A stretch of DNA of 64,000 nucleotides from Theobroma cacao (GCF_000208745.1 NC_030854.1:3158133-3222132); one strand, 5' to 3'; counted from the stretch's first letter, positions 9,786-20,756 are shown. The notes: a model not told the origin generated them from the sequence alone. Program-made: numbers and translations.

Positions 9786-12381
9786 GATAAGAGAAAAAAT
9801 CAATGCAATGTAACATATATTGCAATCACATTACAATCAATAGAGCGGCTCAGATTACCATTAAAAACGAGTCTAATGTTACTTTATACTAAAAACTTAA
9901 TGAACGACATTTTTAAAAGAAATTAATTAAAGAGAATCTATATCTTATTTAGCTTCATATTTGTTCACAATATGTAGAATGGAGCTTGATATGACATATG
10001 CCACAAGATATCACAACATCTGCATGCAAAAGATTCTAACGGGTATTATACTACAATGGCGAAGAATAGACCAATCTGAGTTAATGTCAATTAACAAAGT
10101 CTTATCAAAGAACTAGTTCAGATTAGAGGAATTTTATGGATGCGAATAAGAAAATGTCCTTAAAAAAGAAAGTTAAAATCATTGGAGGCGTCTTATTGTT
10201 TTAATTTCTTTCTTCTTCTTGACAATTTCTCTTGATGTTTGCTATAGCCATGAGCTTGCATAGTTACAATCAGATTCAGAGAGTTTCAAAACTGCAATTC
10301 ACATGCATTCTAACAGAACAGGTGTGATAGGCTGGGGCTTGGGGGCCAAACACATGTGAATCTTTTGCTCTTGTCAACTCGTAGACCCTGTAATACATTT
10401 CTGCTCAACGTGTTCACAGATAGAGACAAGCAAGTATGTGTGCAGATGAGAGGATAAGAACGCCCACGTTTGAGGCCTTCGCGGCTGCTCTATCTCTGTC
10501 ATGCATTCCCCAATGTTGAGCTGTTACTCAACAGAATGATTTTTCTTATCCAAATACCTTTTTCAGTTTTGGTATGAAAAAACTGTCACTGTTTTGCATT
10601 CTTCTTTCAGAATTTTGCTACAGTTTTCCAGCCTAGCATTAAGTTATGATCACTAATCCATTCTTATCTTTTACTAGGAAGGAAGATAATTGTCTTTACT
10701 TTTTTTTGTTTTGATGAAGCCAAAGTACTAACTGTGTTTGATTTAGGTAATGGGCATTAACTGTTCTATCAGAAACTAGGAAACATGCTTCCTATTCGTA
10801 AGTCTCCATATTATATGCAGCTGTCAAGTGAAATGGGAATGGATTTAGGTTACTTGCTGAAATATCAATACTTAAATGCCAAGAAGGCTATCTAGTTAGT
10901 ATAGATCATTGGCCATTTTAAATAGTTGAACTTCAGCAGGGAGACAAGTTAGCATTTAATGTGGAAAGCTTTTCTAAAGAGTAAAGACCTATATATCACC
11001 ATAGATTTTACCGTACCTTTAAGCAAGTAGCATGCTTTGCCCGAGAAGAAAGTCAGGAAGATGACTAAGCACTGAACCTTTCAATTGTTGGAGAAAGCAA
11101 GAAATGAGTTGCATCAATAATGCAGAAGAATAAGACCAGATGATGCTTTTTCCTTTCCATTTTCCTGGTTCTGGCAACTAAATGCCTTGAAAGTATCATT
11201 CAAGTCAATGTTTATAATAATTGGTTTAATATAAGTGCCTTGGAAGGGACACTGCAAAGAGATACAAGAACATAAACATGCAGGTGGACTCAAAATGTGG
11301 CTGTTTATTCAGAACTCTATTCACTTTCTGCTACTGCTAGGCTATAGCAAGTAAGGGCCAATGCATAATCATACAGAGGCTAATTAACTATTCATGATTC
11401 TCAAAATCAACATTGATGAAGTCTATAAAAATATTCTGATATATATTTCCCTATTTTTTTTCATTCTGCATGGGAAGGGAATCTTAGAGCGATTTGCATC
11501 ATTAGATCAATAATTCAATATCTGTGTGACTGTGACAAAGCAATGCATCTTACATATTTGCAAATATAACTCCGTGTTGTCCCAACGTATAGAGTACAAT
11601 TTTTGTAAGTTTGTCAGATGGTCGGCAAACAAATAAATATGCCAAGGTCCTGGGATCGTTATAAAGTAATGGCCTTGTTTGTGGCCACGATCTTGCTTTT
11701 GAAGTTACTGGAGCATAGACTTCAGGGCCTTATCTACATGATATTTCGTAGATTCTTACGTACCTGACGTTGCAAGACTATAATGTGACAAAATGAGTAG
11801 GCTTGATGTAGACAACACATCACATGTTAACATTAGTAGTCAAAACTACAGTATTGACAAGATATATCATACATTACTTCAAAATTTTGAGAATTTAAGG
11901 TTCCACAAAGGATTCTTTTGGAGATAACTTATGCACTATATATCAGTCAACAAGTATGGAAAAATCAAGGAACTATAAAACTGTATGAATGAATTGAAAG
12001 GATTTACTTTCCTACGTATTCAAGCAGAAGAATTTCCTAACTTAAATGGTAAAAGAAAGCTTGTAAGATATATGATTGACATGACGTGGTATTTAACTGT
12101 TCAAAAATATTTCAAAGCTCTAATGCTTGCAAGTTGGTTCAGTTAGTGAAAAAGCAAATAAACTCAGGTTGAAGACAAGAAAGAGGAGGTTTCAGGGCTA
12201 GCTTAATATGAGTAATTTTTTTTCCATAGCCCTTTGTTCAGATACTAACTTAACTGAAATATCAAGAGAGAAGTACTTCAGAAAATTACATCTAGTCTTA
12301 GCAGGTATTTAATAGGAGAAGAGGCTCCAAAAGAATAAATGAAATCAATTATTTTCCTAGCTAGTTATAACTAGTAGCCTT
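9786..12381. other. Intergenic region between SAUR-A and SAUR-B
   Basis: No gene is recognised. It is conserved with copy 2 (about 21140-23796) with scattered substitutions and small indels. A short inverted repeat (GTAATGT ... ACATTACA type, near 9806-9835) is probably part of a small MITE. The part after about 11540 is 3' flank of SAUR-B and shares old homology with 2500-3250. Confidence 0.5.
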
Positions 12382-12732
12382 CTATTTAATGTCATATGCA
12401 GCCCAACATTCTGTAGCATCTTTCTCTTGATAATACCTGTCTTCTAGAATCTGCCGTAATTCTTGAGGTCGACAAGGGACAGAAAGTGCCCCCTTTTGTT
12501 GAAATCCATATTCATCTCGAGCTTGTTCCAATAGACTCAAGCATGCAGGGTTTCTTGGGTTGTCTAATTTTATAACAAACCTTTGTGTTTCTATCCCCTG
12601 CACTGTGAAGACTGTAAAATATCCTTCCTCAACATCATCTGGCACCGTTATAGCATCATCACTAAGAGCTAGTACTCTGGATGCTGAGACTAGGAATCCC
12701 TTTTGTATTTTTTGAAAGAAAGGCTTAAACAT
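12382..12732 (-). CDS. SAUR-family protein (copy B1), promoter displaced
   Basis: A 116-residue SAUR protein starting MFKPFFQKIQKGF. The SAUR domain is at about residues 36-98 with GYFTVFTVQG, ETQRFVIKLD, EYGFQQKG and VPCRPQELRQIL. The frame is intact, ending at TAG (12382-12384). Compared with SAUR-A and the sister copy B2 it carries unusual replacements (NPRNPACL where others read NLTNPAFL; SASRVLAL where B2 has SASRGLAL), which suggests relaxed constraint. A copia LTR begins 12 bp upstream of the ATG, so the native promoter now lies 2.6 kb away at about 15386. It could be silent, or driven by antisense activity of the LTR. It is a SAUR by sequence; its expression is doubtful. Confidence 0.8.
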   Translation of the reverse strand: MFKPFFQKIQKGFLVSASRVLALSDDAITVPDDVEEGYFTVFTVQGIETQRFVIKLDNPRNPACLSLLEQARDEYGFQQKGALSVPCRPQELRQILEDRYYQEKDATECWAAYDIK

Positions 12733-12744
12733 CTCTACTCCTTA

Positions 12745-13221
12745 TGTTGAGTTTTAGGTTGATTAGAATTCTAGATCTTATTTGATTAGGATTTTTGTTT
12801 GTATACAATATTAAGTAGTTGTATGGTTTTAAACTTTTTATTCCACATCGAATCCTAATCACATTCTACTTTGGATTTTTATACTATAAAAGTGGATTTC
12901 TATGATTTAGAATTGCAAGTAGTGCTTTGAAAGTTCTAAAGAGGGAACACCTTGTAACTCTGTCTTTTGCTCTAGGTGGAGCGAGAATGGTTTGGGTGAG
13001 TGTTCTTGGAAGATTATTGAGGAAGAGTGTGCAAGGGATCTTGGGTTGGTTTGGGAAATCATAAAAGTCAATTTATTGTACTTTAAATTTTCAATAATAG
13101 AAGAACAGTTTCATTTCGTGGACGTAGGCAAGAGGCCGAACCACGTAAATTCTTGTGTTTTTCTGTTTGCTTATTTTCTCTGAATTTTATCTTTGTTGAT
13201 TCTTGAGCAATTTTCACAACA
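12745..13221 (+). repeat. 5' LTR of gag-only copia (477 bp)
   Basis: It begins TGTTGAGTTTTAGG and ends TTTTCACAACA, the canonical TG...CA. It aligns with 14917-15380 at a constant offset of 2159 with no net indel. A TATAAAAG box is present at about 12883. Confidence 0.9.
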
Positions 13222-13224
13222 AAT

Positions 13225-13236
13225 TGGTATCAGAGC
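13225..13236 (+). promoter_or_regulatory. Primer-binding site (initiator Met tRNA type)
   Basis: TGGTATCAGAGC lies three bases after the 5' LTR. This is the usual plant copia primer site, complementary to the 3' end of initiator methionine tRNA. Confidence 0.9.
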
Positions 13237-13268
13237 TTCGAGTTCGGCAAATTCAAGATTCAACAAGG

Positions 13269-14090
13269 ATGTCGAAAGTTACTAGTTTTACGAATTTTTC
13301 AATTGAGAAGTTTGATGGGAAGACTAGTTTCACGTAGTGGCAGAGAAAGATGAAAGATCTCCTTGTGCAACAAAGTTTAATGCGCCCCTTGCTAAGAAAG
13401 GAGAAAGGGCAACCAGATGACATGAAGGATGTTGAATGGGCAGAGTTGGAGCAAAGGTGTGTGAGCACTATTCGGCTTTGCATTGGAGATAATGTGTTTA
13501 ATCATGTTGTTGATGAGGATTCTGCTCTAAGATTATGGGCAAAGTTAAAGAAAATTTACTTGGCGAAAAGTCTTTCTAACAAGTTGCAGCTTAGGCGAAA
13601 GTTGTATCGCTTAAAGATGGAGGAGAATGGAGACCTCATGAAGCATATGAATGAATTCGATGGAATCATTGATCAGTTGAAGAATGTTGATGTCAAGGTG
13701 GAGGAAGAGGAAAAGTCACTATTGTTCCTAGCTTCGCTTCCAAACTCCTATAAGGTATTTGTGGAATCTCTTATATGTGGGTTGGATACAATAACGTTAG
13801 AACAAGCACAAGCAACGTTAATGTCTCGTGAAGCCCGAAAGAAAAGTAAAGAAGGGGATAGAGATCCAAATGGCTTGGCATTGGTAATTGAAGCTAATAG
13901 GAGGAAGTCAACTGGTAAGGGATCTAAGGGTGGCAAGTCTAGATCCAACAATGTTCAATGCTTTAAATGCAAAGGGTATGGGCATACTAAAAGGGATTGT
14001 CCTACAAAAGGGGATGAAAGTAACGAGAACAAAGGTGAGTGTACTTTCGTTGCTGAAGGTGATGATTGTGATGTCCTTACAATTTCATAA
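13269..14090 (+). pseudogene. Copia gag
   Basis: The probable start is MSKVTSFTNFSIEKFDGKTSF at 13269, with an in-frame TAG where family members have the residue before WQRKM; translation then runs open from 13350 to 14090. It contains the UBN2/gag-polypeptide core (LWAKLKKIYLAKSLSNKLQL, then NEFDGIIDQL) and a zinc knuckle CFKCKGYGHTKRDC (CX2CX4HX4C). A TAA at 14088 separates gag from protease in the same frame. The protein would form the virus-like particle. Two stops make it defective unless read through. Confidence 0.85.
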
Positions 14091-14093
14091 AAT

Positions 14094-14459
14094 ATGGATG
14101 CAAATTCTGATTGGTATTTAGATTCTGCTTCTGCTACTCACATATGTTATCAAAAGGATTGTTTTGATTTACTTCAAGAAGGGTTGGCTAGGAATTTGAC
14201 TTTGGGTAATAAGTCAATAGTGAAGGTCATAGGTCTTGGAATGGTGAAAATCAAAATGTTTGATGGGGTTGTGTGCTCTTTGGGTGGTGTGGCCTATGTC
14301 CCAAAGATGCGTAAAAATCTAATATTATTGAGCCTGTTAGGCTCCAAAGGGTATGGATATTCTGCTTGTGATGGAGTGGTAAAAGTCACACAAGGCGACA
14401 TGGTCTTGATGAGGGGAAATTTGCATAATGGCTTATATCATCTAGAATGTGAGGTCTAA
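14094..14459 (+). pseudogene. Copia protease region, pol remainder absent
   Basis: In frame with gag. WYLDSASATHICYQKDCF corresponds to the aspartic protease active site, with DSAS in place of the usual DSGA(S/T). It continues through VKVIGLGMVKIKM and GLYHLECEV, the start of the region before integrase, then stops. From 14460 to 14817 there is only noncoding pre-LTR sequence, so more than 3 kb of a normal pol is missing. Confidence 0.75.
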
Positions 14460-14817
14460 AAAGGATGGGAACAGTGCACAGGGAATGGTAGCTTCCAAAG
14501 TGAGATTTCATTTGCTGAGGAGTTGATGAAAGGTTCCCATGGTGTAGACAATGGTGAAAGGACGAAAATCTTGCCAGTAGTAAATTGGAAGGGTCGTCGA
14601 GGTCCCTTTCCGAAGTTAATTAGTGCCATTGACTTGACGGCTACACAGGTGCATTGGCCGTCTTGTGGAATCAAGTGTTGGACCATGCTTGATTCGGTAT
14701 GTGTAGTCGTGGTAATTATAAAAGCCAATGATTTAGAAGTCTTATGCTTGGAGAGTTGTTTAAGGTGTTGGAAAGTATGTGGAGTTAAGAAGTTGCAATT
14801 AGGTGCCGACTAGTGGA
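14460..14817 (+). other. Noncoding pre-3' LTR segment of gag-only copia
   Basis: No recognisable protein domain. It stands where integrase, reverse transcriptase and RNase H would be and leads into the N gap before the 3' LTR. Confidence 0.5.
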
Positions 14818-14916
14818 NNNNNNNNNNNNNNNNNNNNNNNNNNNNNNNNNNNNNNNNNNNNNNNNNNNNNNNNNNNNNNNNNNNNNNNNNNNNNNNNNNN
14901 NNNNNNNNNNNNNNNN
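14818..14916. other. Assembly gap (99 N)
   Basis: Run of undetermined bases covering the polypurine tract and the first 13 bases of the 3' LTR, judged by the constant LTR offset. The gap length appears correct because the LTR copies align without net indel if the LTR starts at 14904. Confidence 0.95.
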
Positions 14917-15380
14917 GTTGACTAGAATTCTAGATCTTATTTGATTAGGATTTTTGTTTGTATACAATATTAAGTAGTTGTATGGTTTTAAACTTCTTAT
15001 TCCACATCGAATCCTAATCACATTCTACTTTGGACTTTTATATTATAAAAATGGATTTCTAGGCTTTAGAATTGTAAATAGTACTTTGAGAGTTCTAGAG
15101 AGGGAACATCTTGTAACTTTGTCTTTTGCTCTAGGTCGAGCGAGAGTGGTTTGGGTGAGTGTTCTTGGGAGGTTATTGAGGAAGAGTGTCTAAGGGATCT
15201 TGGGTTGGTTTGGGAAACCATAAAGGTCAATTTATTGTAGTTTAAATTCTCAATAATAGAAGAACAGTTTCACTCCGTGGACGTAGGCAAGAGGCCGAAC
15301 CACGTAAATTCTTGTATTTTTCTGTTTGCTTATTTTCTCTGGATTTTATCTTTGTTGATTCTTGAGCAATTTTCACAACA
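14904..15380 (+). repeat. 3' LTR of gag-only copia (first 13 bp in gap)
   Basis: 14917-15380 matches 12758-13221 at about 94% identity and ends TTTTCACAACA, followed by the CCTTA target duplication. Confidence 0.9.
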
Positions 15381-15385
15381 CCTTA

Positions 15386-15560
15386 TCTGTTATCTTCAGT
15401 GTTGGTGATCGATATCTCTCGTAGATTTAAGAGTTTTTTTGAAATCTATACTTCTTGTTCAGCTTGTAAGGAAATTTATATTGGTTTGTGAATAGCTGGT
15501 GGGAAATTTCTATGCACTAGAGTGGAGCCACCAGTAATATGCATTATGTCTAAGAGGTCA
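15386..15560 (-). promoter_or_regulatory. Displaced SAUR-B1 promoter and 5' UTR
   Basis: It matches 28825-28990, the sequence directly upstream of the sister SAUR-B2, at high identity. The TATA box (ATTTATA on the plus strand, 15474-15480) and the GTGGAGCCACCAG block are intact. The inserted copia now separates it from the SAUR-B1 ATG at 12732 by 2.6 kb. Confidence 0.85.
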
Positions 15561-16261
15561 ATTTAACTTTTTTTCATGCGGATTTGATTGACACGGTATA
15601 ATCTTACTAACCTCAGTCCCAACATCCAAGTTGCCAACTTGATCTACTACTGCATCAATTTGGCCTCATCTAAGATTTTCGAGTAGTAGGCTATAAGCCT
15701 AAGGTTTTGGAGTGCAAAGTGTTTTTTAAAATTATTGATGATGTTGAAACATTTAAGTATTTTGAATACAGCCCAATTAGCATGTAGTCTTATCAGAGGA
15801 CTATTACAGATTTGATGGTTTTATGGTTTCAAATTCGAAAAGGTCATAAGAAACTAGAAAATTTGTTTAGTTGCATTATTGTTGTTTCTTCTTTTTTCTT
15901 CATAAATTCTCATAGTGATTGACATATAGACATGCACATGCATGGCTACGGTTCATTTTTACTTTCAGATCAGTTTTATATTACAAACAAAAAGCATAAT
16001 GCTTTCCTAATCTCTTGGTGATCAACTGATACAAGTTAACTTAGTAGTAACAAGTAAAACTAGGGGCATGGTAGGCCGTGAGGCTATTACATAGAGGAAA
16101 AGAAAGAAAAACAAGTAAATTGCAATCTGTCAAAGCATGGTGCTGGGTAGAGACATATGCTGGTCATGTCTGTGTTCATCAAAAAAACGTCAGACTTGGC
16201 ACCAATAATATCTTCAATCCGATCTCAAAGTAACACACCTCTTTAAGACCAGTCTTGAAGA

Positions 16262-16590
16262 CACCCAGCTTGACCTTAGAGCAATGAATCTGTCAGTTGG
16301 ATGTCTTTTGGTTGTCTGCTAGTTGGTCATTGAAGCTGCAATGCTGCAAATTAATCTCTTTGTTTTTCATTGCTCTGTGAATCACGTAGAATTTGACCTT
16401 GATGTGTTTGGTCCTCCCATGTTGCACAGGGTTCTTAGTCATGGCTATGGTCGATTGGTTATCAATCCAGAGATTAGTGGGATTGTTTTGAGGAAATCCC
16501 AAGTCAAGCAGCACTTTTCTTAGCAAAATCTCATGGTTGGTTGCTGATGCAGTCAAGACATACTCTGCTTCTGTTGAAGATTATGCAACC
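16262..16590 (-). pseudogene. Copia RNase H fragment at the duplication boundary
   Basis: Minus-strand translation gives SATNHEILLRKVLLDLGF, LWIDNQSTIAMTKNPVQH and GRTKHIKVKFYVIHRAMKNKE, the C-terminal RNase H of copia pol. It matches the first part of a longer fragment at 29720-30456. In copy 1 the homology ends within this fragment, marking the right edge of the segmental duplication. Confidence 0.8.
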
Positions 16591-16719
16591 ACAAATTTCT
16601 AGTTGAAATGTTTTTACTTATAAAATTATGAGACAAATATAAAATATTTAATATGAGTTATAATTTCTAAAAATTACTTCGATTAATTTCTTCACTTTGT
16701 CTTTAAGAGCCACAAACTC

Positions 16720-17160
16720 AGACTTAATCTTGATCACGAATTTCGTTGCTTCAAAAGTCTTGACATCTTAATTTTAATCACGAACTATAGTTATGTTTTC
16801 GCTTCAGGGTCTTAATGACTTGATTTTGTCTTGATGACTTGATCTTAATCACGAACTAGACTTAATATCTTCGCTTCAAAAGTCTTAACGACTTGATCTT
16901 GATCACGAGCTAGATTTGATATCCTCGCTTGATTTTGATCACAAACTAGACTTAATATCTTCGCTTCAAGAGTTTTGACAACTTGATCACGAACTTTGCT
17001 AGAGGACTTGATCATTAACTTCGCTTGATTTTGATCACGGACTAGATCACGGACTAGATTTGATATCTTCGCTTCAAGAGTTTTGACAACTTGTTCACGA
17101 ACTTCATTGGAGGACTTGATCATTAACTTCGCTACTTGATATCTTCACTTCAAAAATCTT
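16720..17160. repeat. Compound tandem repeat (CTTGATCACGAACT type)
   Basis: About ten units begin CTTGATCTTGATCACGAACT or CTTGATCATTAACTTCG, with TTCGCTTCAAGAGTTTTGAC between them. Short units of about 17-25 bp and longer ones of about 54-66 bp alternate, and a compound unit of about 100 bp is repeated at about 16929-17026 and 17027-17130. Confidence 0.7.
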
Positions 17161-17389
17161 CTATTCTTCTCAATCTCCGAAATACTTTGAATGTTCGAAT
17201 GCCTCCAAATGAATGCAAATGGTTTGGAGGAGCCCTCTAGTTTTAGTGTTAGATGAGATAGTTTGAGGATGTAGTCTTTTTGAATTATCTCTAAATTATC
17301 TTAATTCAATTAGAAATAAATCATGATAACTCATTGAAAATCTTTTGATTGGCCAAATTTAATTTTTATCTCTAAATTTATTTAGAGAT

Positions 17390-17570
17390 AAATTAAATAA
17401 TTGTATTTTATTTTTATCTCTAAATTATCATAATTATTAGAGATCAATTAGATGACCAATAATTAAATTTTGATTAGTAAAAAATATGAATATTATTTAT
17501 AAAATATCTTGATTTATTTAGAGATAAATTGGATGACCAATAATTAAATTTTGATTGGTCCAATTTAAAT
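17390..17570. repeat. ~80-bp duplicated AT-rich unit
   Basis: GATGACCAATAATTAAATTT followed by TGATTRGT occurs at about 17452 and 17532, each preceded by an AGAGAT-A-ATT sequence. It is a local duplication of unknown role. Confidence 0.6.
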
Positions 17571-20339
17571 ATTATGTTCAAATTATTTCAAAAGATAAAT
17601 ATATATGATGCATAGGTGAATTGGTTTAATTATGTGCCTTTGAATAATTAAATTAATAAATTAATTATAAAATAATTAATTATATAGTTATGACATCATC
17701 AAGTTCACGTGACGGCACGTAATTGGATGATAATTTTTTCCTTTTTATATATCGGTAGAAAAGGGAATAGAAGAGAAAAGGAAAGGGAAGGAAGGAGGGA
17801 ACCACCATCGAAAAGGCCTAGGTCGACGATGGCTACAATGTTGGGGATCAAGGAAGGGAAAGATGAGTTAAAGAAAGGGATTGGTTCGTGGTAGTAGAAG
17901 AAGGAAGATAAAATAAAAAAATGAAAAACACTTTTATAGTTAAGGTTAAATTAGGATTTTACTATAAATCAAAACTACGTGGTTTTATTGAGTATAAAGA
18001 AAGAAAAAAAAAGAGTTGGGCCGGATCAACTTTGGACCAAATCCAACCACAATTGAAGTATTTCCTAACCCATTGTTTGACGTTTCAATTTTTTATGCAT
18101 TAATTCAAATTTATGAAATTACTTTAAAAAATTTTAAGAATAAAAAATAAAATAATTAATTAAATAAATTTAATAATCACTTACCGAAGTATTGGGGGAT
18201 CCAAGAATATTTTTCACAAAGTGGAATATTTCTAAATAATTAGAAAAGCATAGGATTATAAAGTAGTGATTAAAATTGAAAATAATTTACAAAATTTCAT
18301 CATTAAAATAAAAAAATTTAAATAAGTGTAATTAATATTCATTTCATTTTTAATAAGTTTATTGTATAAATTAATTAGTTTATGAACAATTAATTTTAAT
18401 TTTCTTTCGTTATTGATTTTAATGATCATAATAAAGATATACAAAAATTAAATCTTTTTGAAAATTAAACATTATTTAAATAAAAAATATTCTCTAAAAA
18501 CAAAGCACAAGAAAGATTTCAAAAGGTTAGTATTTTAAAATAATTATCTTTAATTTATTATTGCTACTATTGTTTATAGTATTTCCAAATTTAAGATTAC
18601 TCCTTTTACTATTATTCATAATATTATTCAAACATATTGAAAAACGTTTTGTACATTTTTTACCAAACTATTTCTTTACATTTATAAACTATTGATCACC
18701 AAGTGAAGCTAACGATGTATATATGGCATGTGGTTTTATTTTTATTTTTCTTGTCATATGTTATATACTTTTGTTTAGATTGTTTTTACAATATGTAATA
18801 TCATTTACCATTATTAATATCAAATGTTGATAAAATTTCACAAAATTCACATCAATTAAACATTTAAGAAAATCATGGTATTACTACAATAAATTCTTCA
18901 CTCAATGAAGAAATCATGATATTACTACAATCAATTGTCCACTCATTGTAAATCTCATTGCGTAGCGTGGGTATGTTCTTAGTTTTAATTTAATTTTTAA
19001 GTTTAAATATTAAATATTAAATATTATAATTTATATTAAAATTTTAATTTAATTTTTAAATTTAAAATATTAATTTTCATAACTTATATTCAAAATTTAG
19101 CTTAATTTATAGAGAGAAGGAAGGAGGGAGATGGGTAAAGAGAGATAAGAAAATGTGAAAATGAGCAAATTACATCATTTATAAGAGGGTAATTTTCAAA
19201 ATTGATGAAGGGTAATTTTGTATAATAGTATTTTTTTTTTCTCTATTCCCCAAGTGTGGAATAGTATTCTAGTTTCTCAAGAAATGGTCACTCTTCAAAA
19301 TAGCCATTCCATGAACAAAAAATGTAAGAATAATTATGTAATAAGAATAGAGAGGAATGGCTATTCCATTCTCCAACCAAACATGCTATATATAAGGATT
19401 GTATTTCAGGTCATAATTATGCAATTCAATGACTCTATTAAGATTAATCAACTTAGAAGATTTAAATTTCTATGATATTCAAAGCAGGAGCATCTCCGAA
19501 CTTAAAATGGTGAGGGAATCTGGTGAAATACTCAAAGGCAATCGGGTTGCACACCACAAGAACTAATCTATCTTCGAAGAGGATATGGCTCCTCATCAAA
19601 GCTCTTATGCTTATTCCTCCCTGGAAGCAGAGTTTGCTCATTTAACAAAACAGTGCATTAATTCAGGTTGAAGGCAAGAAAGACGAGGGCTTAAGGCTCA
19701 ATATGATACAATATGCATAAATATTTCCCATTTCATTTTTTTTTACTCAATCAATGCCTTTATTTATTGTAGAATAATCACCAAGGATCCAAAAGCACTG
19801 CTACACTAGAAGCCAAGATGGCTCAGTGACATAGTGCATACATAAAAAGAACGCCATACAACAACCACACCAAATAGACAACTACACACCACCACCTGAG
19901 AAGATATAAAAAACCATGAAAATGCAAATATCACCACACCTACATATAGAAGCCAGGATCGAGCTTCGACAGATCTTCGGCTGGAGACAGGCGCTGCACC
20001 AGAAAGCTCTAAACACAGCACCAGATTCACAAAGCAAATGGAATCCATCAAAATCAGATAACACATCAACACCTCACACATAAAACAGCCTGCACCAGCA
20101 GCAACATAGCCCAGTAAACAAGCAGCAAATCACCACCAGGCAGAGAAAAAATCTTTTCTATCAACCCCAAACTTGAAATGCGTTGGATATTTTCCATTTC
20201 CTTTTCTTGAATACTAACTCCACTAAATTATCATTGCAGAAACAGTGCTTAAAAATTACATATCTATCTAATCCAAGCAAAGATCTATTTACTTGGACTA
20301 CAAAACGAACAAATTGATTAATTCAGTTGTTTGTCCAAG

Positions 20340-20756
20340 CTAGTAGCCTTCTGTTGTTGTAGCATTACAGGTAGCCCAACCTTCAGTATCAGCATGCTCA
20401 GCTTCCCAGTCTTGTAGGATCTTTTGCAGTTCCTGCGGACGACAAGGGAGAGAAAGAACCCCCTTTTGATGGAATCCATATTCTTCCCCAGCCTGCTCCA
20501 GTTGACTCAGGACTGCAGGGTTTGTTAAGTTGTCTAGTTCAATGACAAACCTCTGCGTTTCGTTTCCTTGAACTGCAAAGACCGTAAAATATCCTGTCCC
20601 AACATCATCTGACATTGGTGTAGCTACGTTTAATTCTTCATCGACCTCAACATCATTAGTTACAGCTTGTCCTCTGGAAGGTGAGACATGGAACCCCTTG
20701 CGTATTTTCTGGAGGAAAGGCCCAAACATTTCTAAACCTCTTTTTGTTTTCTTCAA
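20340..20756 (-). CDS. SAUR-family auxin-responsive protein (copy A2)
   Basis: A 138-residue SAUR, same length as A1 and 93% identical in protein. The SAUR domain is complete (GYFTVFAVQGNETQRFVIEL and EYGFHQKGVLSLPCRPQEL). The likely start is Met-10 (MFGPFLQKIRKGF). Eleven nucleotide differences from A1 give ten amino-acid changes (R3K, R12G, L26P, I33T, I42L, E53G, A54T, K65N, F82V, L85Q) and one silent change. The promoter TATA (ATTTATA at 20839-20845 on the plus strand) and 5' leader are preserved. No defect is visible. Confidence 0.9.
   Translation of the reverse strand: MKKTKRGLEMFGPFLQKIRKGFHVSPSRGQAVTNDVEVDEELNVATPMSDDVGTGYFTVFAVQGNETQRFVIELDNLTNPAVLSQLEQAGEEYGFHQKGVLSLPCRPQELQKILQDWEAEHADTEGWATCNATTTEGY

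Larger units (their letters stand above)
12745..15380 (+). mobile_element. Non-autonomous copia (gag + protease only)
   Basis: LTRs at 12745-13221 and 14904-15380 flank a ~1.7 kb interior. The target duplication is CCTTA on both sides (12740-12744 and 15381-15385), starting after the SAUR-B 5' UTR sequence that continues at 15386, as comparison with the uninterrupted 28819-28990 shows. The interior has a primer-binding site, gag and a protease region but no integrase, reverse transcriptase or RNase H. A 99-base run of N (14818-14916) covers the polypurine tract and the first 13 bp of the 3' LTR. LTR divergence is about 28 of 464 sites (6%). Confidence 0.9.
2944..16590. repeat. Segmental duplication, copy 1
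   Basis: This block is collinear with 19398-30035. Matching starts at GTATTTCAG (2949 versus 19403) and runs through SAUR-A, the long intergenic region (9786-12380 versus 21140-23796), SAUR-B, its promoter and a copia RNase H fragment, ending near 16590 and 30035. Copy 1 has two sequences absent from copy 2: 4708-9785 and the copia at 12745-15380. Copy 2 has the copia at 23828-28493, absent here. Coding divergence of SAUR-A is about 2.6%. Confidence 0.9.
16591..19397. other. AT-rich spacer between duplication copies
   Basis: No gene is recognised. It contains compound tandem repeats (16720-17160), repeats based on AGAGATAAATTGGATGACC (17390-17570), a purine-rich stretch near 17760-17910 with short unsupported frames, and a possible Helitron 3' end near 18983. 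Confidence 0.5.

Noticed and set aside
9740..9900. A complete MITE around the GTAATGT/ACATTACA inverted repeat
   Set aside because: Only a short internal inverted repeat is clear; termini and a target duplication could not be defined, so I did not list it as an element.
12992..13183. 63-codon frame inside the 5' LTR
   Set aside because: It falls wholly in LTR sequence and the matching frame in the 3' LTR is broken.
13253..13951. Minus-strand frames opposite the copia gag
   Set aside because: Shadows of the gag frame on the other strand.
17709..17894. 61-codon Lys/Arg/Glu-rich frame
   Set aside because: It arises from a purine-rich tract and has no known motif.
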